From Candidatus Jordarchaeum madagascarense (GTDB lineage Archaea > Asgardarchaeota > Jordiarchaeia > Jordiarchaeales > Jordiarchaeaceae), in assembly GCA_019056875.1 (NCBI GenBank), contig DXJA01000324.1, forward strand, positions 1 to 7,980: a stretch of DNA of 7,980 nucleotides, written 5' to 3'. The translations under genes and the position numbers were made by a program. Position 1 is the stretch's first letter, and the number at the start of each line of letters is the position of its first letter. Below the pieces are notes generated by a model, which saw only the letters and a list, made by a program, of their open reading frames with translations, had not been told where the DNA came from and ran no database searches. This document shows, one piece after another, positions 1 through 4,840 of the stretch.

Positions 1-22
1 ACTATCAATGTAGCTTTTTCTC

Positions 23-264
23 TTATGCTGATAGTTTTTGACATACCACATTACCTCTTATTTTTTTAAATAATACTCCAAACAAGTTAATCAGCATCTG
101 AAAAGTCAAACCTCTACTCATTTTCAGATTCTCGGCTCTGGATTCATATTCCCCCAAAGTTTCAAAAAACTCTCTAAGACTTGTACTCTGTTCTCTTTTG
201 ATTATCAGTTTTGGAAGGGTGTTTAATGGAGCTTCACAGACGGTGCGAGGGAGAGAGGGGGGTG
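23..264 (-). pseudogene. 3' remnant of an unidentified reading frame
   Basis: On the minus strand an open stretch of about 80 codons runs from just after an in-frame TGA near 265 to a TAA at 23-25. It has no usable start near its 5' end; the first ATG is deep inside. The translation is protein-like, with an amphipathic, charged middle (LREFFETLGEYESRAENLK) followed by a hydrophobic, basic end (FQMLINLFGVLFKKIRG), and lacks the low complexity of random AT-rich frames. I do not recognise the family. A decayed transposase or other mobile-element gene would fit, because the stretch lies beside a 12-bp inverted repeat in a gene-poor region, but that is inference. It could also be chance, since only one stop-free frame of this length supports it. 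Confidence 0.3.
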
Positions 265-302
265 GTCACCTATAACCATAATCAAGGGATTCTGTGAAGC
301 TC
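229..302. repeat. 12-bp perfect inverted repeat with 50-bp purine-rich centre
   Basis: GAGCTTCACAGA at 229-240 is exactly complementary to TCTGTGAAGCTC at 291-302. Weaker outer pairing, GGTG at 218-221 with CACC at 310-313, extends the symmetry. The centre contains a G/A-only run around 246-262 and a short GGTG/CACC palindrome at 261-270. It could be the stem of an RNA, the ends of a small non-autonomous mobile element, or a site left by an insertion. No target-site duplication was found by eye. The left arm overlaps the minus-strand remnant at 23-264. Confidence 0.6.
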
Positions 303-360
303 TTTCATTCACCTCATTAAATCTAATTATTCTCAGTCACATACTCCTGTGGAGACTTAA

Positions 361-482
361 AGCGGGAACTGGTGCTTACTGGGAGGACCCCTCCTCCCAG
401 CCTAGTTGTTAGGGGCCCTCCTCCGAAGTAAGCATCACCAGAGCCTTTTCGGGTTTTTGGGTCTGGGTGTTAGCTTCCCGCT
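361..482 (+). ncRNA. candidate structured non-coding RNA, about 122 nt, unknown family
   Basis: The block closes with an 8-bp perfect stem, AGCGGGAA (361-368) with TTCCCGCT (475-482). Inside, CTGGTG (369-374) pairs with CACCAG (436-441) and CTTACT (375-380) pairs with AGTAAG (427-432), separated by a 3-nt bulge. A 9-bp hairpin lies at 379-400 (arms 379-387 and 392-400, CCCC loop); its first two bases compete with the preceding stem. A small CCTA/TAGG hairpin occupies 401-413. The block is much richer in G+C than the flanking DNA, as expected for a stable RNA in an AT-rich genome. The plus strand is preferred because T-rich tracts typical of archaeal termination follow at 510-515 and 523-545. 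The strand is uncertain, since perfect stems carry no G-U clue. It does not match 5S rRNA, tRNA, SRP RNA or RNase P RNA motifs. Confidence 0.5.
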
Positions 483-509
483 ATTCCATCAGTTAGGCGC
501 AGGTTAGAG

Positions 510-545
510 TTTTTTAGGGTGGTTCTTGTTTTGTTTTGTTCTTTT
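510..545 (+). terminator. T-rich tract downstream of the candidate RNA
   Basis: A run of six T at 510-515 is followed by a 23-nt stretch at 523-545 in which 18 bases are T. Archaeal RNA polymerase commonly stops at oligo-T on the non-template strand without needing a hairpin. The position, 28 to 63 nt past the closing stem at 361-482, suits a plus-strand transcript ending here. Confidence 0.4.
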
Positions 546-551
546 GATAGT

Positions 552-583
552 ATAATTATTGTTTAACTATTTAAAATAATTAT
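552..583. repeat. 9-bp AT-only inverted repeat upstream of the regulator
   Basis: ATAATTATT (552-560) is complementary to AATAATTAT (575-583) across a 14-nt loop. It lies in the A/T-rich upstream region of the Lrp-like gene. It could bind the regulator, but symmetry made only of A and T arises easily by chance. Confidence 0.3.
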
Positions 584-617
584 CTGTTATAATTTATCAT
601 TTTTTTTGATGATTTCA

Positions 618-652
618 CTATAAATTATGTGAATTAGGGGAAATTGCGCAAT
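618..652 (+). promoter_or_regulatory. promoter and likely operator of the Lrp-like gene
   Basis: A TATA-like element, CTATAAATTA, spans 618-627. About 25 nt downstream, where an archaeal transcript would begin, is the perfect 10-bp palindrome ATTGCGCAAT (643-652). Lrp/AsnC dimers bind short inverted repeats and often repress their own gene by blocking the start region, so autoregulation is a reasonable inference. No TFB-recognition element is clear. The predicted leader before the ATG is about 40-45 nt. Confidence 0.45.
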
Positions 653-692
653 ATTCTTATAATTCAATAAGTAAATCCCATAATTGGTCAAA

Positions 693-1271
693 ATGGCTGA
701 GCGTATTCATAGATTAGATGAAAAGGATCGCGAGATACTAACCCTTCTGAGTGAAGACCCGGAAATTCCCCAGGAACAAATTGCTGAGATTATTAATCTA
801 TCCCAGCCCTCGGTGGCGATGAGGATAAAAAAACTGAGGGAAACCGGAATATTCCAGAAGATCTACGGAGTAAATCCCTTAAAAATGGGGCTACATGTTG
901 CCAAGGTAGAGGTCTCCACCACAAATAGTGCAAAAATATTAGAAATTTTTCAAAACTGCCCATACTTCTTCAATGGATTCACCGTATCTGGGAAGAGTAA
1001 TGTACTCCTGCTTCTCATTGGGGAGGACATAGCTACCCTTGAGGCGATAGTGGAATGCCACCTAGGTCCACTGGAAGAAGTGAAAAACATTGAATTCAAC
1101 ATTATAATCTCAGCCTCCAAGGAGCTAATCCTACCATACCAAATGAAAATAAATATTATCGATAGACCCTTCTGCGGGCTGGATATCGATTGCGCCTCTT
1201 GTAAGAACTACCTGGAAAAAAAGTGTCTCGGTTGCCCCATGATGGGGGAATACAAAGGGAAAATGTGGTGA
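693..1271 (+). CDS. Lrp/AsnC-family transcriptional regulator with Cys-rich C-terminal tail
   Basis: This is a DNA-binding transcription factor. The N-terminus (about residues 3-58) is an Lrp/AsnC winged helix-turn-helix, with LDEKDREILTLLSED leading into the recognition helix region QPSVAMRIKKL. It is followed by an alpha/beta region resembling the ligand-binding/oligomerisation domain (about 65-145). At 192 aa it is longer than the usual 140-160 aa. The extra tail carries five cysteines, C161, C167, C170, C178 and C181 (C-x5-C-x2-C-x7-C-x2-CP), which could bind zinc or an iron-sulfur cluster. The ATG at 693 is preferred over the in-frame TTG at 684, because a weak GGTCA-like site precedes the ATG and the N-terminus then matches family length. 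It is convergent with the minus-strand redox genes, so it may control them or only itself. The family call is firm; the effector is unknown. Confidence 0.88.
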   Translation: MAERIHRLDEKDREILTLLSEDPEIPQEQIAEIINLSQPSVAMRIKKLRETGIFQKIYGVNPLKMGLHVAKVEVSTTNSAKILEIFQNCPYFFNGFTVSGKSNVLLLLIGEDIATLEAIVECHLGPLEEVKNIEFNIIISASKELILPYQMKINIIDRPFCGLDIDCASCKNYLEKKCLGCPMMGEYKGKMW

Positions 1272-1320
1272 GAATAGGATAAATTACAGAATTTGATTCC
1301 TCTATTCTTTTCTTTAATTT
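1272..1320 (+). terminator. probable terminator of the Lrp-like gene
   Basis: Directly after the TGA stop, GAATAG (1272-1277) pairs with CTATTC (1302-1307). The adjoining GGA and TCC extend the stem around a one-base bulge. A T-rich tract follows at 1305-1320. Hairpin plus T-run immediately after a stop codon fits transcription ending here. Confidence 0.5.
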
Positions 1321-1379
1321 AGGATACACACTTTCTAGGGTTGACAACAGCAGAAAGATTTAATACCAAACAACACCAC

Positions 1380-1560
1380 ATGTATCCGCCTTGAAGCTGA
1401 ACGCGTTTAGTTTCAGTCGTCGCCGCCAGTTAGTCGGAGACGCTAAACGCCTGCTAGAGCGGAGAGGTTCATGCCCCTTTAGGGGTGCAGGTGCTCCCCT
1501 ATGAAGCAGGAACCGAACACCACTAAGGAAACGCCCTAGATGGGTAAGTTTCGGGCAACG
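1380..1560 (+). ncRNA. structured non-coding block; possible IS605 right end / omega-RNA and tnpB tail relic
   Basis: No intact gene lies here, but the DNA is GC-rich and highly foldable. GCGTTTAG (1403-1410) pairs with CTAAACGC (1443-1450), with CGTC/GACG (1418-1421 with 1439-1442) stacked inside. CCTGCT (1450-1455) pairs with AGCAGG (1505-1510), and CCCC (1474-1477) pairs with GGGG (1482-1485) around a TTTA loop. GAAAC-GCCC (1528-1536) and GTTTC-GGGC (1548-1556) are arranged A-B-A'-B', so the two pairings together would form a pseudoknot. One plus frame reads MKQEPNTTKETP followed by TAG (1501-1539), resembling the MKQE-type ends of many archaeal TnpB proteins, whose 3' end overlaps the omega guide RNA. 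Upstream frames carry stops, so any tnpB is broken. The TnpB link rests on recalled family features; an unrelated RNA on either strand is possible. Confidence 0.4.
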
Positions 1561-1576
1561 GGAAAGCTCTCAACTA

Positions 1577-1586
1577 CTTATATAAG
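1577..1586. promoter_or_regulatory. palindromic TATA-box-like element
   Basis: CTTATATAAG is a perfect 10-bp palindrome and a near-ideal archaeal TATA box in both directions. Read on the minus strand it would start a transcript near 1556, at the edge of the structured block, producing an RNA through 1556-1380 and possibly antisense to the regulator gene. Read on the plus strand it would transcribe antisense into the gene ending at 1624. No coding gene is served by either. Confidence 0.35.
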
Positions 1587-1623
1587 GTCGGATTACTCGG
1601 GCTGGTTCAGAGTTTGGTTTCAG

Positions 1624-3138
1624 TTATTTTACTTTCTCATTTTTTATTATTTCAAACATTACTTTTTGAGCTGCCATCATACCGGACATGATACAGGGCT
1701 GAAAACCGCCCCCTATCTGGGTCCAAGCTCCGGCAAAGTAGAGTCCTTTCAAGGGTCCTTCCTGGGGTAGCCGGTTCATTAGGGTCTCCTTTGGAGAATA
1801 GGGCCATCCATAGAGGGCACCGCCCGGGTTACCAGTGTATCTGATATTGGTTAAGGGTGTGGATACTTCAATAACCTCTATGTGGTCTCTTAAACCGGGG
1901 AAAGTTTTTTCGGTTTTGGTTAGCATTATGTCTGCTACCTTGTTCTTGGTTTCCACATATTCTGAAGGAGGTATTTTATACCAGGGTTCGGCGTAGCTTG
2001 TGGTTGTGAGCACTACTATTGAGGTGCCTGGTGGAGAGGCGTCTTGATAGGCAGCGTTATAGTTAGCTAACCCGAAATCTGCTGGTTCGATGCTTTTCTT
2101 AAGTTTGTCCCAGAAGGATTCAAAATCGTAGCCAGTGTTCAGGAATATTTCGAAATCTTCTATCCCTAGCTCCTCTTGAGGGAGGTCTAGGCCCATGTAG
2201 ACACACACTGATCCAATGGCGATTTCTTTGGTTTGTAAGCTTTGGAAAAATGAGCTGGGAACCTTGTCTACTCCAATCATTTCGGCACAGGTTGTTATGG
2301 GATTTACGTTTGAAATAATATAGTCCGACTTGATTTTCTCATCTTTTTCTGTTATGGCTCCGGTGACTCTGCCGCCCTCAGTTAATATTTTTTTGACTCC
2401 ACAGTTAAAGCGTACATCGCAGTCCATTTCTTGGACGATGTCCACGAACGCGCTGGAGAGCATCTGGGAGGTGCCTCTGATCTGGGCTCCTCCACATCGC
2501 AGATAGTCTCCCCAGCCAAGCGCGTATATTAAGTATGAAACCTTTGAGGGGGGTAAACCGAAGTAGGCAAAAATCTGAGCGATTACCGCCCGTGCCTTAG
2601 GGTCTTTAACATCTGCATTAAGAACCTCGGCCAGGGTTTTATCCTTGTAAGCGAAGAAGTCCTCCTTAATTTTCCTTTTTTCCTCTTCGGATGTTGCTCC
2701 TCGTTGTAGCAGGGTCAGAGCCTGTCCGGTGGCTTCCACTCTATCTAGGAAGCGTGTTATTCCTTCCGACTCATTGGGAAAAGTGTCCACCAAAACCCCC
2801 TCGGCGTTCTCTCTTCCCGCAGGAAGGGTGACATCTAAGTCGGGGAAAACGGAGCGGTAGACATTGGGGAGCCTGACGAAGTCAACCCTTTTTGTGATTC
2901 CCAAATTCTCAAAATTACGGTAGAGAAAACCTCTTTTGCTGACCAGATTTAAACCTGATATTTGGTGAAGTGCAATGTCGAACTCGAATCTACCTCTCAC
3001 GAAGCTACCGGCATAGCCGCCCGCTCTATAGTGTTTCTCCAGAAGCAGTATTTTCTGTCCATTCTTTGCTAATGTGGCAGCGGCGGAGAGCCCTCCGAGA
3101 CCGGCCCCAACCACGATCACATCAAACTTTTCAGACAT
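1624..3138 (-). CDS. FAD-dependent oxidoreductase, CrtI/phytoene-desaturase-like (COG1233 type), paralogue A
   Basis: This is a flavoprotein of the family that includes phytoene desaturases, carotenoid isomerases and retinol saturases. Members move hydrogens on hydrophobic polyene or isoprenoid substrates. The N-terminal Rossmann motif GAGLGG (residues 11-16) binds FAD, E34 ends the second strand (ribose contact), and GGYAGSF (40-46) follows. The family's C-terminal FAD motif, YFAGAWTQIGGG, begins near residue 467. Its 504 aa matches family size. The ATG at 3138 is chosen over an in-frame TTG at 3147, because an AAGGTTGA-like site precedes the ATG and paralogue B begins with the same MSEK. 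It stands alone, with a candidate promoter around 3172-3190, and follows the 100-aa gene by 182 bp. Roughly two-thirds of residues match paralogue B. The true substrate is unknown; 'phytoene desaturase' should not be taken literally. Confidence 0.85.
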   Translation of the reverse strand: MSEKFDVIVVGAGLGGLSAAATLAKNGQKILLLEKHYRAGGYAGSFVRGRFEFDIALHQISGLNLVSKRGFLYRNFENLGITKRVDFVRLPNVYRSVFPDLDVTLPAGRENAEGVLVDTFPNESEGITRFLDRVEATGQALTLLQRGATSEEEKRKIKEDFFAYKDKTLAEVLNADVKDPKARAVIAQIFAYFGLPPSKVSYLIYALGWGDYLRCGGAQIRGTSQMLSSAFVDIVQEMDCDVRFNCGVKKILTEGGRVTGAITEKDEKIKSDYIISNVNPITTCAEMIGVDKVPSSFFQSLQTKEIAIGSVCVYMGLDLPQEELGIEDFEIFLNTGYDFESFWDKLKKSIEPADFGLANYNAAYQDASPPGTSIVVLTTTSYAEPWYKIPPSEYVETKNKVADIMLTKTEKTFPGLRDHIEVIEVSTPLTNIRYTGNPGGALYGWPYSPKETLMNRLPQEGPLKGLYFAGAWTQIGGGFQPCIMSGMMAAQKVMFEIIKNEKVK

Positions 3139-3171
3139 CTGTTTCAACCTTCTCTGAATAAAATTTTAAGA

Positions 3172-3190
3172 AAATAAATTTTAAAATAAT
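3172..3190 (-). promoter_or_regulatory. candidate promoter of paralogue A
   Basis: An A/T-only stretch reading ATTATTTTAAAATTTATTT on the minus strand is centred about 42 nt before the ATG at 3138. That predicts a start near 3155 and a leader of about 17 nt containing the ribosome site. A second TATA-like site (ATATTTAAACG on the minus strand, near 3278-3288) is a less economical alternative. The surrounding intergenic DNA (3139-3320) holds nothing else I can identify. Confidence 0.35.
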
Positions 3191-3320
3191 GAGGAATGGC
3201 GGATCTTCTGTTTATTCATCCGTGTATTATTGCTTATTTAGGTTCTGCGGTTTTAGAAGTTTGTGGTTTAGAACGTTTAAATATTCTATTTTGAGACTTG
3301 AAGATGGAGCGAAAATTTAA

Positions 3321-3623
3321 CTAGGCAGGTAGCGCGAGGCTTTCTTCTACTGTGTAGTAGAGATCAACGGTATAGCGGTATCCTTCAATCACGCGGAACG
3401 GGGATTCCATCTCCACTGCGTACTTGTACGCCTCTATTTCTTTTCCCTTTTCCACATCGTAGAAAGATATGGCTGCACCGCTGTCTTCTAGGGTAGTCTT
3501 AAAAAATGGCCCAATATGGGTTATTCCTTCTGGAACTGGGCGCTCATTAGTAACCTTAAGATAAACTTCTGTCACCCTTTGAGCCATACGTATAGGAAAT
3601 TTGACCTTAACGAGGATTATCAA
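3321..3623 (-). CDS. 100-aa protein of unknown function
   Basis: This is a small soluble protein with no signal peptide, membrane segment or cysteine. It alternates predicted beta strands and helices (strand VKFPI, helix MAQRVTEVYLKV, then GPFFKTTLEDSGAAISFYDV, KEIEAYKYAVEM, GYRYTVDLYYTVEE). This resembles the ferredoxin-like alpha-beta folds of small dimeric proteins, but I do not recognise the family. The TTG at 3623 is preferred because a strong AGGAGG site lies about 10 nt upstream. The internal ATG (MAQRV) would remove the first beta strand. It sits 105 bp after the FNR-like gene, behind its own promoter and inverted repeat, so it may be expressed separately. A role as an accessory or substrate-sensing partner of the neighbouring oxidoreductases is only an inference from position. 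Confidence 0.7.
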   Translation of the reverse strand: MIILVKVKFPIRMAQRVTEVYLKVTNERPVPEGITHIGPFFKTTLEDSGAAISFYDVEKGKEIEAYKYAVEMESPFRVIEGYRYTVDLYYTVEESLALPA

Positions 3624-3658
3624 TAGCCTCTTTCCTCCTAATTGGGTACTTGTATCAT

Positions 3659-3694
3659 AGCGCCACTCTTCGGCGCTCTCATTTTTTAACTGGT
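3659..3694 (-). promoter_or_regulatory. promoter with operator-like inverted repeat before the 100-aa gene
   Basis: On the minus strand a TATA-like AGTTAAAAAATG lies near 3682-3693. It is followed by AGCGCC-N7-GGCGCT (3659-3677), a perfect 6-bp inverted repeat. The repeat covers the predicted start region of a transcript for the 100-aa gene, a standard place for a repressor to act. It could also act as an RNA hairpin if transcription starts further upstream. Confidence 0.4.
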
Positions 3695-3728
3695 ATAATT
3701 CAATGGGTTTAGGCTATTAATTTTTTAA

Positions 3729-4826
3729 TTATATTCGTATTTTGATGTCGCTGATGGGATAGGCCATGCAGGGGTGGATGTATCCGAACTTGCGATCCGC
3801 CTCTAAGAGGGTGACGCTGCTTGGCATGAAGACTTTTCCGGAGAGTAGTTTTGTGCGGCAGGTGGTGCATATGCCAGAGCGGCACACTGCGGGAATAACT
3901 AGTCCTTCTCTCTCCAAGGAGTTCATAAGCGGTTCGCCTGCTAGAGCATCGAAGGTTTTCTTCCCCACTACCTCCACTGTGAATACCGCATAAGCTGATA
4001 AGCCTTTAGGCCATCCTGGTTCCCGGGTAACATCATCAGGTGGACCGTACGCCTCTCTTTTAGTCTTTCTTCTGGGAATTTTCAGGCGTTCAAGCTCACC
4101 CTCACAGAAAATGTACATTGCTTGGGGACCGCAGACGTAGAAGGTTTTATCCTCCACTTTTTCTAAGTGCTCTCGGATTAGGTCCTGGTTTAAGAAGCCG
4201 CAAACTCCACCCCAATGCTCGGGGGGCTCGGAGATGACTAATACGTAGTCTATGTTGGGGTTTTTCCGGGCAATTTCTTCTAGTTCTTTTCCGAAGATGA
4301 CATCGTCAGGTATTCTGCTTCCGTAGAGAAGCCATATGTTGAGGTCTAATTTTTTATCTACAACTTCTCGAATTATGCTCATAAAGGGGGTGATTCCGCT
4401 GCCTCCAGCCAGAAAGACCAGGTTTTTCCCATCAGTGAGTGGCTCATAGTAGAACTGTCCTACAGGACCCGTGGTTTCGAACTCATCACCCACCTTAACC
4501 TCATCCAGCAAGTAGTTGGATACAAAGCCGCCCTCTTTTCGGCGCACCGTGAGATCTATGTATTCGGTCTGGTTGGGAGATGAGGATATGCTGTAAGGTC
4601 TGCTGGTTAGTACCCCACCTATGGTGACGAAAAGGTTTACGTACTGACCGGCTCTGAAAGATGGTAACTTTCCCTTGGTGGGTACCATCCTAAAGGTTTT
4701 GGTGCTGGGTGTTTCCTCGATTATTTCTTTAACCTTAAGATACATTCTTTCGGGATGCAGGCTCTCAACTATTTTTTTAACGAAGTCGGGTTCCTTTGTG
4801 TAGTCTCGAGGTTTGGTTTCAGCCAT
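3729..4826 (-). CDS. FAD/NAD(P)H reductase with C-terminal plant-type [2Fe-2S] ferredoxin domain
   Basis: This electron-transfer flavoprotein moves electrons between NAD(P)H, FAD and a [2Fe-2S] centre in one chain, like the reductase parts of oxygenase systems (PaaE-like) and Hcr. After a 25-residue N-terminal segment comes an FAD-binding barrel with RPYSISS (76-82), then a nucleotide-binding domain with GGSGITP (141-147) and CGP (232-234). The last 90 residues are a plant-type ferredoxin with C315, C320, C323 and C353 (C-x4-C-x2-C-x29-C). All four cluster ligands are present. The ATG at 4826 (365 aa) is favoured over that at 4832, because GGAGG lies 8 nt before the former but only 2 nt before the latter. 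It follows paralogue B by 12 bp, so the two are almost certainly co-translated. It probably supplies or removes electrons for that FAD enzyme; the direction is not evident. Confidence 0.93.
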   Translation of the reverse strand: MAETKPRDYTKEPDFVKKIVESLHPERMYLKVKEIIEETPSTKTFRMVPTKGKLPSFRAGQYVNLFVTIGGVLTSRPYSISSSPNQTEYIDLTVRRKEGGFVSNYLLDEVKVGDEFETTGPVGQFYYEPLTDGKNLVFLAGGSGITPFMSIIREVVDKKLDLNIWLLYGSRIPDDVIFGKELEEIARKNPNIDYVLVISEPPEHWGGVCGFLNQDLIREHLEKVEDKTFYVCGPQAMYIFCEGELERLKIPRRKTKREAYGPPDDVTREPGWPKGLSAYAVFTVEVVGKKTFDALAGEPLMNSLEREGLVIPAVCRSGICTTCRTKLLSGKVFMPSSVTLLEADRKFGYIHPCMAYPISDIKIRI

Positions 4827-4834
4827 TTTCATTT

Positions 4835-4840
4835 CCTCCT
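4835..4840 (-). promoter_or_regulatory. ribosome binding site overlapping the upstream stop codon
   Basis: AGGAGG on the minus strand overlaps the TAG stop (4839-4841) of paralogue B. Its spacing decides the start of the reductase: 8 nt to the ATG at 4826 against 2 nt to the ATG at 4832. Overlap of stop and ribosome site suggests translational coupling of the two genes. Confidence 0.75.

Noticed and set aside
361..482. 5S rRNA, suggested by length (about 120 nt) and a terminal stem
   Set aside because: The conserved loop with CCGAAC and the expected helix II-V pattern are absent on both strands.
1156..1347. Minus-strand open frame of 63 codons
   Set aside because: It overlaps the cysteine tail and terminator of the regulator gene on the opposite strand, and its translation has no protein-family character.
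1380..1560. SRP RNA or RNase P RNA
   Set aside because: The SRP helix 8 signature and the RNase P P4 conserved segments are not present on either strand, and the block is too short for archaeal SRP RNA.
1540..1770. Plus-strand open frame of 76 codons
   Set aside because: Most of it lies antisense within the C-terminal coding region of the well-supported CrtI-like gene, and its aromatic-rich translation looks like a shadow.
2970..3161. Plus-strand open frame of 63 codons
   Set aside because: Antisense to the conserved FAD-binding N-terminus of paralogue A; a shadow frame.
3766..3993. Plus-strand open frame of 75 codons
   Set aside because: Antisense to the [2Fe-2S] domain of the reductase, where all cluster cysteines are intact; a shadow frame.
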